Positions 28,601 through 38,964 of a stretch of 41,639 nt of DNA are shown here, in pieces. Made by a program: the position numbers and the translations under genes. Under the pieces are notes generated by a model. It had not been told where the DNA came from. It made no database searches and saw nothing but the letters and a program-made list of their open reading frames with translations. The stretch's first letter is position 1. Every line of letters begins with the position of its first letter. Source of the stretch: Candidatus Binatota bacterium (GTDB lineage: Bacteria; Desulfobacterota; Binatia; UBA1149; CAITLU01); NCBI GenBank assembly GCA_024276575.1, contig JAJRWY010000189.1, positions 1 to 41,639 on the forward strand, in the 5' to 3' direction.

Positions 28601-28638
28601 TAGCAGTAAACCAAAACAAAGACATGCCGGGCGGCATG
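28601..28638 (-). terminator. Intrinsic-terminator-like hairpin plus T-rich tract for the minus-strand lipoprotein gene
   Basis: Minus strand reads catgccgcccggcatg followed by tctttgttttggttt. Confidence 0.5.
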
Positions 28639-28663
28639 CGCGGGATGAGCCGGGCCCCTGTTC

Positions 28664-29581
28664 TCAGCCGGCCGGCAACGAGTCTTCGAGCACGGTAAAA
28701 CTCACGGCGTCATCGCTCACCTCGTGCACCTGTATACGCATGCCGAGCATGTCGAAGATCGCCTGGCTTGCCTGAAAAACCAAGTTCTGCTCATAGGCCG
28801 GGACCTGGCCGCCGTCGCGACGGTACTCCCGGTAAATGAGGTTGAAGTTAGGGCCTCGCTGATCGTAGCCTATGCCGTTGTAGAGCAACTCGTAGTTAAG
28901 GTAGTCGGCACCGCCGGCAACCATCGTCTCGTCGGTCTCATAGCCGAACAGCGCTCCCGAGGGCTCCAGCCGCACCTTGGTCTCGACCAAATCCAATGGC
29001 AGTCCCCGGCGGCTGAGCCGCGACTCATCCTTCTCACGCCAAGCCACGTAATCCTGAGGCCGCAGGTAACCGTCAGCGTCGGCAAGCAGATAAGCGGTGC
29101 CACCGTCTGTGGGAAACTCGACCAAGTAGTAGATGAAACCGTTCTCCGTAATCGAGCCCGCCACGTTGAAACTCTGGCCCAAGCTTCCGTGCAGGAGCCC
29201 CAAGGGCTCACCGCTGCACGGCTTCGTATCCGCACCGAAACTGCCCGGGCAAGGCTGTTCGAAGTCCTGCAGGCTGATAGCTCGCGCAACGCGTTCAGAA
29301 ACTGTGTAGTTCTTAACCCCGATCATTGGCTGCCCTACACCTACGGAATAGCGCTCGCCGGTCTGGTAACTCTTGGACATCACCGTGCGTTGCTTGGCTG
29401 GAACCGCGGAAAGATAAACCGAGTCATCGGCAATCTCGGGCGCTTCGCTCCCCGGTGGATTGAAAGCCGAGCATCCGGCCACCAAGGCTAGAGCGGCGAC
29501 GCCCGCCAACGCCGTGCCTCGGGCTGCCGCCGCAAGCGCCCGCCGGCGCACGATTCGGTACGAAGACTCTGCAGTGCTCAC
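28664..29581 (-). CDS. Hypothetical lipoprotein
   Basis: ALAAAARGTALAGVAALALVAGC lipobox; 305 aa, no recognisable domain. Confidence 0.6.
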   Translation of the reverse strand: MSTAESSYRIVRRRALAAAARGTALAGVAALALVAGCSAFNPPGSEAPEIADDSVYLSAVPAKQRTVMSKSYQTGERYSVGVGQPMIGVKNYTVSERVARAISLQDFEQPCPGSFGADTKPCSGEPLGLLHGSLGQSFNVAGSITENGFIYYLVEFPTDGGTAYLLADADGYLRPQDYVAWREKDESRLSRRGLPLDLVETKVRLEPSGALFGYETDETMVAGGADYLNYELLYNGIGYDQRGPNFNLIYREYRRDGGQVPAYEQNLVFQASQAIFDMLGMRIQVHEVSDDAVSFTVLEDSLPAG

Positions 29582-29739
29582 CTTCTAAGATTTACAGTGT
29601 TCGGCAAGCAAAGGTCAACGCCGGGCCCCAAGGCGGGCCGCCCTCACGCACGCTCACGGCGGTATCCCCGCGAACGAGAGTAGCTCCAACCCTGTCCGGC
29701 CTGGCGTCTGCGGCGATGTCGGCTACTGTGCGGTAGTGC

Positions 29740-31989
29740 TCAATCGCTGCCGTCCTTTAACTGAGAGCCGTCATTCTTCTTGAAGGGGGAACTGTAAACC
29801 CCCCCGAAACATGCGGCCGAACCGGCGTGCAACTGGGCGGTCAGGAAATCGCCCGCTGCGAACCCGAGTCCCGTAATAGAGAGGTTCTCGCGCCCGCCCT
29901 TTACCTTGAAACGGGCCTTCCCGCCACTGCCCGGCCTCGCCCCCACGGTCTTCAAGCCGTCGGGCGTCCGCGTGGAGTCCTTGTACTTGAACCCCTTCGC
30001 GCCAAGATCGCTCCAGGAAGCCCCGGCCGGAGCGGTAGTGCTCGACAGCAGCGTCGATACGCCCCCGGAGTTCTTGTAGATGCACAGCACATAGTCGTCG
30101 CTCACAGTAGGCTGGGCCAAGGCCGGAAGCGCAACATCCGGGCCCTTGCCCCACTTCCACAAGAGAAGATCACGGCTGCCTTTGTCCTTGAGCTTCAGAG
30201 ACGACTTGCCCGCAGCCAGCGGTTGCAGGCAAGCCGGATCCGGCGAGGCGTCGGCCAAACAAGTTCCGGCGCCGTCGCATTGGTCGAGCAGGGTGCAAGG
30301 TTCACCGTCGCTGCAAGCGGACCCCGCAGCTTCGAACGCACAGCTAGCGTCGCAACAGTCACCACCGGCAAGATTGCCGTCGTCGCATTGCTCGGCACCC
30401 GCGACAATGCCGTTACCGCAAGCACTGAAAGTGCAGTTGTTGTCGCAACCGTCACCGTTTGTCGTGTTTCCGTCGTCACACTCTTCTCCGGGATCGACGA
30501 CGTTGTCCCCGCAAGTCACTTCATCCGCGCCGATATCGACAGCGGCCCCGGATAGCCGGGTCGACAGGTCAAGATCGAGTTCCGTAAGGGCGGGGGTGTA
30601 AGCGGGATCGCCGGCGTCTACGGCAGGGGAAGCCGCACTGATGTGAAAGTCGGTGGCTGCGGCGTCGAGGAACAACGGGTCCGCGAACAGCGAGGCACCA
30701 TCCTGGCCAGAGGCCTGCCAGGAGGCGAAGCCGCTATAGCTTTGGTTGTTCAACGAGAACTCGGCCGCCCCTGCACCGGCATCCGCATAGTACAAGTTGT
30801 AGTTAAAAACATTCCCGCTGCTCGCATTGAAGGAAGCCACGAAAACGTTTTGCGAGTTGGCATAGACGAGGTTGTTCGCCACCGTGTTGCCGTCCCCATA
30901 CTGCACCCATATCTCGCCGAAGCCTTCAAAATCACGGTCGTTTCGATACAGAGTGTTGCCGCGGAAAGTGTTGTTGTCGGCGCGTCCGACCGAGGCGCTG
31001 TAACCGCCGAAAACTATGCCGGCGGCACGGTTGTCGAACAGCACGTTGTTTCGAACCGTAACATTCTGGGCAACGATGCCCGCATTCTCGGCCCCCACTT
31101 CGATGCCCAAGTCGCAAGCTGTGACCGAGTTGTTCTCGATGACGATGTCGCGGCCACCGTCCACGTAAATCCCGCCCGAAAAACCGCTGCCACAACGCTC
31201 CACGAGGTTGCCGCTACAAATTCCGTTGCGCGCAACTAGGCTGGAGTTCGGCTGTATGCTGGTTTCGCCGCCGATGAAGTCGATGGCGATATTGTTGACA
31301 TCGTGGACATAGTTGTTGCTGACCACGAAGCCGTCGACGTTGCCGTTGAGGACCAGCGCCTCGGAAGGGCGCGGATCACAGTCGAAGATCTCGTTGTTGT
31401 CGATGACCAGCGAACTCACTGGCACCGGATCGCCGGTTCCATAGACGGTAATTCCCATCGCATTGCGGCCGCGAATTTCATGAATCCGGTTGTCGCGTAT
31501 TTCGATGCCGCTGCCGCTGCCGGTTACCCGCACGCCCGAGCCGTCGTTCACTCCAAGATTATTGACGATTTCGAAGCCGCGTATCTGCACATAGCTCCGG
31601 TTGTCGATCAGCACGATATCGGAACCGGCGACGTTGCTGCCGTCGATCACCGGGCTGTGTCCGCTCTTGGCACTCAGCACGATGGGTTGCCCGGGCAAAC
31701 CCGAAGACACGAACACTATCTTCTCGTTATAGGTTCCGTTGGAAACCTCCACCACGTCGCCGGGACCGGCAGCGTTCAAAGCCGCCTGTATGCTCGTATA
31801 CTGAGCCGGAACGGCGAGCGTAGCGGCGTAAAGCCACTGCGGTGAAGCCAGCGCCGCAACGATACCGGCCACCGACGCAAGCACAACAGCCACCGGCCGC
31901 CCCGCGGCTGCTCGGTGGGCAATCACTGGCCGGAGACGCCCGGGCAACAGCCGGAAAGATGAGACCACGATCAAAAAAGGATAAGGCAT
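29740..31989 (-). CDS. Exported right-handed parallel beta-helix protein with DUF4215/myxococcal Cys-rich repeats and a distinct C-terminal domain
   Basis: PAQYTSIQAALNAAGPGDVVEVSNGTYNEKI; many IxxNxI/VxNN PbH1 coils; CGDNVVDPGEECDDGNTTNGDGCDNNC and CGNGIVAGAEQCDDGN; tail CFGGVYSSPFKKNDGSQLKDGSD. Confidence 0.85.
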   Translation of the reverse strand: MPYPFLIVVSSFRLLPGRLRPVIAHRAAAGRPVAVVLASVAGIVAALASPQWLYAATLAVPAQYTSIQAALNAAGPGDVVEVSNGTYNEKIVFVSSGLPGQPIVLSAKSGHSPVIDGSNVAGSDIVLIDNRSYVQIRGFEIVNNLGVNDGSGVRVTGSGSGIEIRDNRIHEIRGRNAMGITVYGTGDPVPVSSLVIDNNEIFDCDPRPSEALVLNGNVDGFVVSNNYVHDVNNIAIDFIGGETSIQPNSSLVARNGICSGNLVERCGSGFSGGIYVDGGRDIVIENNSVTACDLGIEVGAENAGIVAQNVTVRNNVLFDNRAAGIVFGGYSASVGRADNNTFRGNTLYRNDRDFEGFGEIWVQYGDGNTVANNLVYANSQNVFVASFNASSGNVFNYNLYYADAGAGAAEFSLNNQSYSGFASWQASGQDGASLFADPLFLDAAATDFHISAASPAVDAGDPAYTPALTELDLDLSTRLSGAAVDIGADEVTCGDNVVDPGEECDDGNTTNGDGCDNNCTFSACGNGIVAGAEQCDDGNLAGGDCCDASCAFEAAGSACSDGEPCTLLDQCDGAGTCLADASPDPACLQPLAAGKSSLKLKDKGSRDLLLWKWGKGPDVALPALAQPTVSDDYVLCIYKNSGGVSTLLSSTTAPAGASWSDLGAKGFKYKDSTRTPDGLKTVGARPGSGGKARFKVKGGRENLSITGLGFAAGDFLTAQLHAGSAACFGGVYSSPFKKNDGSQLKDGSD

Positions 31990-32659
31990 ATTCGAAACTC
32001 CGTTACTATACTCCGGCCACTCTCTATGTACTCTATAACTCTATACGCATCGTTGCGGCTCCAAACGTCCGCCAAGGAACTCCCAGTCCGGAACTTCCGC
32101 ATCCAAAGTTCCGTATAGCCGTATAGAAAGCTCCAAATTTAAACTTCCGGCTCCTGATCTCCCGGCGGCGGCCGCTTCGACCCGGGCAGTGACCCAGCCA
32201 AAGCAGCGGCCAAAGCGGCAACCAGAGCAACGGCCAGTGCACTACTCAGTGCCGCTTCGTACCTGGGGATCGAGAAACGACACTTGCCGTCAATCCTGTC
32301 CCGGCCCGGCCCGCCTGTCGAGACCCCCAAGCTCCACGGCCAAACAATCCACGAAAAGAATCCGTCAAGAGCTACTCGTCGCGTCTCCCAGCACCAGGCC
32401 CAACGCGCCTCCAGCCGGTGCTACTAAACAATCCGCGGCGGGACCCAGCAAAACCCGGTTCCGGAGCTTTCTTGCACAAAGATCCCCCCTACTCGGCCCC
32501 ACCGCTTGACGAAACCCGGTCAGTCCTAATAAACACCGCGGGTATACCTTATTTTCTGCATCCCCACACGCCGCAGCGGTGCCGGTGGGGTAGCGGGGGC
32601 ATCATTGATAACTTTTCGCGTTTTGCCTTATCGGCACGTTTCGCTAATCTCCGCCGCTT

Positions 32660-33307
32660 ATGGCCCAAGTCTTTAAGCCTGCCGCCAACACAATAGCGAA
32701 GTTGGCTGTCTTCGGCGGCGCCTTCTTTCTGGCGCTAGCGGTGTGGTCTCTCAATGAGTTCAATCGCTCGCAGTACATGACCCGAACCAAGGTCGCCCGC
32801 GAACAACCGGTGCCGTTCAGCCATAAACACCACAATGCCGAACTCGGCATCGACTGCCGCTATTGCCACACCTCGGTAGAAACGTCGGCATTCGCGGGGA
32901 TTCCGCCGACTCAGACCTGCATGAACTGTCATTCGCAGATCTGGAAAGACAGCCCCATGCTCGAGCCGGTAAGAGCCAGTTTCGCCAGCAACCGTTCGCT
33001 GGAATGGGTCCGCGTGCACGACCTTCCGGATTTCGTTTACTTCAACCACAGCATCCACATCCACAAGGGTATCGGCTGCGTAAGCTGCCACGGGCGCGTG
33101 GACCAGATGAATCTGACTTGGCAGCAGTCGCCGCTGCAAATGGAGTGGTGCCTGAACTGCCACCGCAACCCGGCAGCCGCCGTGCGGCCGCGAGAGGAAG
33201 TCTTCAACATGGCGTGGAAAGCCGAAAACCAAGAGGAACTCGGCGCCCGTCTCGTAAAAGCCTACAACATCGAGAGCCGAGACGACTGTTCGGTCTGTCA
33301 CCGCTAG
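32660..33307 (+). CDS. actA: Alternative complex III pentaheme cytochrome c subunit ActA
   Basis: Five CxxCH: CRYCH, CMNCH, CVSCH, CLNCH, CSVCH; single N-terminal TM; position upstream of actB. Confidence 0.9.
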   Translation: MAQVFKPAANTIAKLAVFGGAFFLALAVWSLNEFNRSQYMTRTKVAREQPVPFSHKHHNAELGIDCRYCHTSVETSAFAGIPPTQTCMNCHSQIWKDSPMLEPVRASFASNRSLEWVRVHDLPDFVYFNHSIHIHKGIGCVSCHGRVDQMNLTWQQSPLQMEWCLNCHRNPAAAVRPREEVFNMAWKAENQEELGARLVKAYNIESRDDCSVCHR

Positions 33308-33320
33308 AGCCGCTGGAGCC

Positions 33321-36300
33321 ATGCCCACACCTACCGAAGCACATCAAGTCGATATGACCGCGATCCGCCGCCGGCTACGCGAGCGCCTGGAAGCCGGCAA
33401 CGGCAAGAGCTACTGGCGAAGTCTCGACGAGCTGGCCGACAGCGACGATTTCCGGACTTTCCTCAATTCGGAATTTCCCAGTGAAGCCGAGACCTTAGTG
33501 GGATCTGTGGACCGGCGTCGTTTCCTGCAGTTGATGGGCGCCTCGCTGGCCCTGGCGGGGGTCAGCGCATGCACACGCCAGCCGGTGGAGAAAATACTAC
33601 CCTATGTAAAGGCCCCGGAAGAGATCGTGCCGGGAGAGCCCTTGTTCTTCGCCTCGGCCTACCCCTTGGCGGGGGCTGCGCAAGGAGTGTTGGTCGAAAG
33701 CCACACCGGACGGCCTACCAAGATAGAGGGCAACCCCGACCATCCCGGCAGCCTCGGCTCCAGCAACGCACTGGCTCAGGCTTCCATCCTCGACCTCTAC
33801 GACCCCGACCGCTCCCAGATCATAACCCGTGCAGGTGAAATCCGGACCTGGGAGAATTTCAGCGCGGAACTGCGTAAGGTCGCGGATTCACACAAGGAAT
33901 CCAAGGGCGAAGGACTGCACATACTGAGCAGAAGCGTCTGCTCACCAACGCTGCTTGCGGAAATCGAACAAGTTCTGAACGACATGCCGAAAGCGGCCTG
34001 GACCGTCTATGAGCCGGCCGGGCACGACCATGAACGTGAAGGCGTAAAGCTGGCGTTCGGAGACTACCGGCGCGTCCACTACGATTTTTCCAAGGCCAAG
34101 GTGGTGTTGTCGCTGGAGTCGGACTTTCTGTCTGCGGGCCCCGGGTCGGTACGCTACACGCGTGATTTCTCGGCGGCGCGGCGCGTAGAGAGCAGCCACG
34201 ACGAGATGAACCGGCTGTACGTAGTGGAAGCCCTGCCCAGCAACACCGGTGCCATGGCCGACCACAGGCTAGCGCTGAAAAGCTCGCATTTGCCAGTTTT
34301 CATTCAATCGTTGGCGGCGGAGTTGGGTCTACCGGTAGCCTCGCGTTCGGCCCTCCCGACCCATGCGCGGTGGATATCGGCGCTTGCCCGTGACCTCCGG
34401 GCCAATGCCGGTGCCTCGATCGTACTCGCAGGAGAGACTCAAGACCCCGCGGTCCATGCGGCCTGTCTGGCAATCAACGAAATGCTGGGGAACCTGGGCA
34501 AGACCGTCCTTTTCGCCGACCCCACCCCGGCCCCCCAAGGCTCGCAGAGCAAGAATCTGGCGGCCTTGGTCTCGGCCATGAAGGCCGGATCAGTTCAAAC
34601 CCTGGTAATTCTCGGCGGCAACCCGGTCTATGATACCCCGGCCGACCTCGGTTTCGCGGAGGCACTGGCCAAGGTTTCTTTCAGCCTGCATCTCTCACTT
34701 TACAACAACGAAACTTCCGAGCTGTGCCTGTGGCACGTTCCGGAAGCCCATTACCTGGAGGCCTGGGGCGACGCGCTTGCCTACGACGGTAGCGTATCGG
34801 TAGTGCAACCGTTGATCGCCCCGCTCTACGACTCCAAGAGCAGCCTCGAGTTGCTCGCTTTGATCAACGACCGGGTGGGGATGAGCGGATATGACTTGGT
34901 CCGGGATCACTGGCGCAAGCGCTATAGCGGCCCGGACTTCGAAAGTTTCTGGAAACAGAGCATCCACGACGGGATCATCGATTCGGCCGCAGTCGGAATC
35001 AGCACGAAAGCGGCGGCGCCGCCCATCCCCGGGCAGAGATGGGCGGCGGAGCTGAGCAAGGCGGCAAGTAAAGGTGCTTCCGGCGCCGGCCGCGGGCTGG
35101 AGTTGATCTTCCGGGCCGATCCTCACGTCGGTGACGGCAGTTTCGCCAACAACGGGTGGCTGCAGGAAACTCCTAAGCCAATCACCAAGCTCACGTGGGA
35201 CAATGCCGCGCTGATCAGCCCGGCCACGGCGGAATCGCTGGGTTTGGAAAACGAAGACGTGATAACCCTGAGCGTGGACACGCAAAGTGTCAACGCCCCG
35301 GTATGGATAGTTCCCGGGCAGGCCAAGGATACGGTGGCGGTGCACCTCGGATACGGACGTAGCCGCGCCGGCAAAATCGGTAACGGCCTGGGCTTCAATG
35401 CCTACAAGCTGCGTAGCAACGACGCGATGTGGACGCGGACGGAACTCAAGCTCGGAGAAACTGGAGAAAAGTACCCCCTGGCTTGCACGCAGCACCATCA
35501 CAGCATGGAAGGGCGCGAGTTGGTGCGTTCGGCAACCCTGTTCGAATACCGAGACAATCCCGGCTTCGCCACCGGCGACGACCACGGACTGGACCCGGAA
35601 GCGTCGATGTTCCCCGACCATCCCTACGAGGGCTACGCCTGGGGCATGACCATAGACTTGGCGGCCTGCACCGGCTGCAACGCCTGCTCGGTGGCTTGCC
35701 AGGCCGAGAACAACATCGCGGTGGTCGGCAAGGAAGAAGTCGCCAAGGGCCGTGAAATGTCGTGGATACGAATCGACCGTTATTTCGAAGGCGACATCGA
35801 CGAGCCCTCGGTACTTCACCAGCCGGTCAACTGCCAGCACTGCGAAAGGGCGCCTTGCGAGTTGGTCTGCCCGGTCAACGCCACCGTACACAGCGACGAG
35901 GGCATCAACGAAATGGTTTACAACCGTTGCGTAGGCACCCGTTATTGCTCGAACAACTGCCCCTACAAGGTCAGGCGTTTCAACTTCTTTCTATACTCGG
36001 ACTTCGACACCGAAGTCAGCAAGTTGCAACGCAACCCGGATGTAACCATCCGCAGCCGCGGGGTGATGGAAAAGTGCAGTTACTGCGTGCAACGCATCAA
36101 CTTGAAGAGAATAGAAGCCAAACGCGAGGACCGCAGCATACGGGACGGAGAATTGCAGACTGCTTGCCAGGCCGCCTGTCCCGCCCAGGCCATCTCCTTC
36201 GGCGACATCAACGATCCTGAAAGCAAAGTCGCAAAACTCAAGGCCAACGAGCGCAACTATGCACTACTCGGCGAGTTGGGCGTAAAACCGCGTACCACCT

Positions 36301-36383
36301 ACCTGGCCGGACTGAAAAACCCGAACCCCGAGCTGGCCGCAGAAGACGGCGGGAGTTCGCGGGCTGCTGGGGGGCATTCCTGA
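33321..36383 (+). CDS. actB: Alternative complex III subunit ActB (molybdopterin-oxidoreductase-like plus Fe-S protein fusion)
   Basis: [20 protein letters not shown] signal; [62 protein letters not shown] cluster motifs; 1020 aa. Confidence 0.92.
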   Translation: MPTPTEAHQVDMTAIRRRLRERLEAGNGKSYWRSLDELADSDDFRTFLNSEFPSEAETLVGSVDRRRFLQLMGASLALAGVSACTRQPVEKILPYVKAPEEIVPGEPLFFASAYPLAGAAQGVLVESHTGRPTKIEGNPDHPGSLGSSNALAQASILDLYDPDRSQIITRAGEIRTWENFSAELRKVADSHKESKGEGLHILSRSVCSPTLLAEIEQVLNDMPKAAWTVYEPAGHDHEREGVKLAFGDYRRVHYDFSKAKVVLSLESDFLSAGPGSVRYTRDFSAARRVESSHDEMNRLYVVEALPSNTGAMADHRLALKSSHLPVFIQSLAAELGLPVASRSALPTHARWISALARDLRANAGASIVLAGETQDPAVHAACLAINEMLGNLGKTVLFADPTPAPQGSQSKNLAALVSAMKAGSVQTLVILGGNPVYDTPADLGFAEALAKVSFSLHLSLYNNETSELCLWHVPEAHYLEAWGDALAYDGSVSVVQPLIAPLYDSKSSLELLALINDRVGMSGYDLVRDHWRKRYSGPDFESFWKQSIHDGIIDSAAVGISTKAAAPPIPGQRWAAELSKAASKGASGAGRGLELIFRADPHVGDGSFANNGWLQETPKPITKLTWDNAALISPATAESLGLENEDVITLSVDTQSVNAPVWIVPGQAKDTVAVHLGYGRSRAGKIGNGLGFNAYKLRSNDAMWTRTELKLGETGEKYPLACTQHHHSMEGRELVRSATLFEYRDNPGFATGDDHGLDPEASMFPDHPYEGYAWGMTIDLAACTGCNACSVACQAENNIAVVGKEEVAKGREMSWIRIDRYFEGDIDEPSVLHQPVNCQHCERAPCELVCPVNATVHSDEGINEMVYNRCVGTRYCSNNCPYKVRRFNFFLYSDFDTEVSKLQRNPDVTIRSRGVMEKCSYCVQRINLKRIEAKREDRSIRDGELQTACQAACPAQAISFGDINDPESKVAKLKANERNYALLGELGVKPRTTYLAGLKNPNPELAAEDGGSSRAAGGHS

Positions 36384-37762
36384 TGGACAAGCACAGCGCC
36401 CCGGGCCCCCAAGAACCCAATGCCATGATCGGCCCCGGCCACAGTTTCAACTCGGTCACCGACAAAATCTCCTCGATCGTGTTGCGCGAAGGCGCACCGC
36501 GGGGCTGGTGGATCGGCTTCGGAATCGGTTTCGTGCTGACCAACATGATGCTGGTCTCGCTGATTTATCTGTTCGCGCGTGGGACCGGCATCTGGGGCGT
36601 CAACATCCCGGTAGGCTGGGGCTTTGCGATCATCAACTTCGTATGGTGGATCGGCATAGGACACGCCGGCACTTTGATCTCGGCCATCCTGTTGCTGCTC
36701 AGACAGGAGTGGCGAACCTCGATCAATCGCTTCGCTGAAGCGATGACCTTGTTTGCGGTAGCCTGTGCGGGAATCTTCCCGGTCATTCACACCGGGCGGC
36801 CGTGGCTGGCCTACTGGCTGTTTCCCTACCCCAACACCATGGGCCTGTGGCCGAACTTTCGCAGCCCCTTGATTTGGGACGTTTTTGCCGTCTCGACCTA
36901 CGCTTCGGTGTCGCTGCTGTTCTGGTACGTCGGCTTGATCCCCGACATGGCTACCTTGCGCGACCGCACCGTCAAGATCATCCCCAAGCGCATTTACGGC
37001 GTCTTGTCGCTGGGCTGGCGCGGCTCGGTGCGCCACTGGCACCGCTATGAAACCGCCTACTTGCTGCTGGCCGGCCTGTCTACACCGCTGGTGGTTTCAG
37101 TGCACACGATCGTAAGCTTCGATTTCGCAGTCAGCATCACCCCGGGCTGGCACGCGACTATCTTCCCGCCCTACTTCGTGGCGGGAGCGGTGTTCGCGGG
37201 TTTTGCAATGGTGTTGACCATCGCCATCCCCCTGCGCCGGGTCTACGAACTACAAGATTTCGTCACTGCCCAGCACCTTGACTACATGGCGCGGGTAATG
37301 CTGGCCACCGGTTTGATCGTGGGTTACGGCTACCTCACCGAGGCCTTCATGGCCTGGTACAGCGCCAACCCCTACGAGACTTTCATGATGAGCAACCGTA
37401 TGACCGGCCCCTACGCTCCGGTTTACTGGCTGCTGATCACCTGCAACATACTGTCTATACAGGCGCTGTGGTTCGAAAAAGTCCGAGCCACACCGATCGG
37501 ACTTTTCATCGTCGCGATGTTCGTGAACGTGGGCATGTGGTTGGAGCGCTTCATCATTGTCGCCACCAGCCTCCACCGCGATTTCTTGCCCTCTTCATGG
37601 GCCATGTACGCGGGCACCGTGTGGGATTGGAGCCTCTTTATAGGCACTCTCGGCTTCTTCGTATCGCTACTGTTCCTGTTCATACGCTTCCTGCCGATGA
37701 TCTCGATCTTTGAGATGAAAACCATGGTCCCCGAGGCCGAAGTGCGGGAGGACCTGCTATGA
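36383..37762 (+). CDS. actC: Alternative complex III NrfD-like membrane subunit ActC
   Basis: Multi-TM NrfD family: [53 protein letters not shown]. Confidence 0.9.
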   Translation: MDKHSAPGPQEPNAMIGPGHSFNSVTDKISSIVLREGAPRGWWIGFGIGFVLTNMMLVSLIYLFARGTGIWGVNIPVGWGFAIINFVWWIGIGHAGTLISAILLLLRQEWRTSINRFAEAMTLFAVACAGIFPVIHTGRPWLAYWLFPYPNTMGLWPNFRSPLIWDVFAVSTYASVSLLFWYVGLIPDMATLRDRTVKIIPKRIYGVLSLGWRGSVRHWHRYETAYLLLAGLSTPLVVSVHTIVSFDFAVSITPGWHATIFPPYFVAGAVFAGFAMVLTIAIPLRRVYELQDFVTAQHLDYMARVMLATGLIVGYGYLTEAFMAWYSANPYETFMMSNRMTGPYAPVYWLLITCNILSIQALWFEKVRATPIGLFIVAMFVNVGMWLERFIIVATSLHRDFLPSSWAMYAGTVWDWSLFIGTLGFFVSLLFLFIRFLPMISIFEMKTMVPEAEVREDLL

Positions 37763-38307
37763 GTGAGAACAGCAACGAGCAGCCCATCTACGGACTGTTG
37801 GCGGAGTTCTCCAGCGCGGGAGAGCTTGTCACGGCGACACGCGCGGCGCGCAAAGCCGGCTTCACCAAGATCGACGCCTACAGCCCCTTGCCGCTCGAAG
37901 AACTGTTCGAGGCCTTGGGGCTTCACAAAAGCCGCCTGCCATTGATCGTCTTGATCGGCGGCATCGTCGGCGCATGCGCGGGTTACGGGTTGGCCTACTG
38001 GACCTCGGTCATCGACTACCCCATCAACGTCGGCGGGCGCCCTTTCCACAGTTGGCCGGCATTTATACCCATTACTTTTGAAACGACAGTGTTGTTCGCG
38101 GCTTTCTCGGCGGTGCTCGGGATGCTCGCCCTAAACGGCCTGCCGCAGCTTTACCACCCGGTGTTCAACGTCAGCCGCTTCGCGGTTGCCTCCAAGGATC
38201 GCTTCTTTCTGTTGATCGAAGCCGTGGATCCGGAGTTCGACTACGACAAGACGTGGAGCTTCCTCACCAAGCTCGAGCCTCGGGTAATCTCGGACGTGGA
38301 GCACTAG
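37759..38307 (+). CDS. actD: Alternative complex III subunit ActD (DUF3341)
   Basis: IYGLLAEFSSAGELVTATRAARKAGFTKIDAYSPLPLEEL; YPINVGGRPFHSWPAFIPITFETTVL. Confidence 0.9.
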   Translation: MSENSNEQPIYGLLAEFSSAGELVTATRAARKAGFTKIDAYSPLPLEELFEALGLHKSRLPLIVLIGGIVGACAGYGLAYWTSVIDYPINVGGRPFHSWPAFIPITFETTVLFAAFSAVLGMLALNGLPQLYHPVFNVSRFAVASKDRFFLLIEAVDPEFDYDKTWSFLTKLEPRVISDVEH

Positions 38308-38313
38308 AACTAG

Positions 38314-38964
38314 ATGCGCGCCCTACGCTTTGCACTACTGATTGTAGCCGTGTTGCTGGCGTCGGCATGTCGCCAAGACATGCACGATGCGCCGCGCTAC
38401 GAGCCACTGGAATACAGTGTCTTCTTCGACGACCATCGCGCAGCCCGTCCGGCGGTGGAGAATACCGTCTCGCGCAGCGCTTTCGGGGAAAGCCCACTTT
38501 TGCTGCAGGCGAGAAGAGACGGACGATTCGTGAAGGTTTTCCCCTTCGAAATCGACGAAGCGGTTATCCGCCGGGGCCAAGAGCGTTACAATATCTACTG
38601 CTCGCCTTGCCACGCGCGTACGGGGCTCGGAGACGGGATGATAGTGCGGCGCGGCTACCCGCAGCCCCCCTCTTTCCACGACCAGAGGCTCAAAGAAGCC
38701 GCGCCCGGGTACTTTTTTCATGTAATCACCAACGGCTTCGGAGTGATGCCGTCTTACGCGGCGCAAGTTCCGCTGCGCGACCGCTGGGCTATCACCGCCT
38801 ACATTCGCGCTCTGCAGTTGAGCCGCAGCACCCAGGTCTCGAGTTTGGATAGTTCGGAAAAGAGCAAAATAGGCAAAGGCGACGTACGTGAGCCCAAAGC
38901 GGGCCATGGCGGACACGGGAACAACGCGGGACACGGCGAGTCCGGGGAGGCCTCCCATGGCTAA
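38314..38964 (+). CDS. actE: Alternative complex III monoheme cytochrome c ActE with His/Gly-rich C-terminus
   Basis: Lipobox-like LLASAC; RYNIYCSPCHARTGLGDGMIV; tail KAGHGGHGNNAGHGESGEASHG. Confidence 0.88.
   Translation: MRALRFALLIVAVLLASACRQDMHDAPRYEPLEYSVFFDDHRAARPAVENTVSRSAFGESPLLLQARRDGRFVKVFPFEIDEAVIRRGQERYNIYCSPCHARTGLGDGMIVRRGYPQPPSFHDQRLKEAAPGYFFHVITNGFGVMPSYAAQVPLRDRWAITAYIRALQLSRSTQVSSLDSSEKSKIGKGDVREPKAGHGGHGNNAGHGESGEASHG

Noticed and set aside
34695-35891. Long antisense ORF (398 aa) opposite actB, and similar ones at 13599-14612, 2643-3236 and 3698-4786
   Set aside because: Shadow ORFs in GC-rich coding DNA; the opposite strand encodes a clearly recognisable family or repeat protein and the antisense products have no coherent motifs
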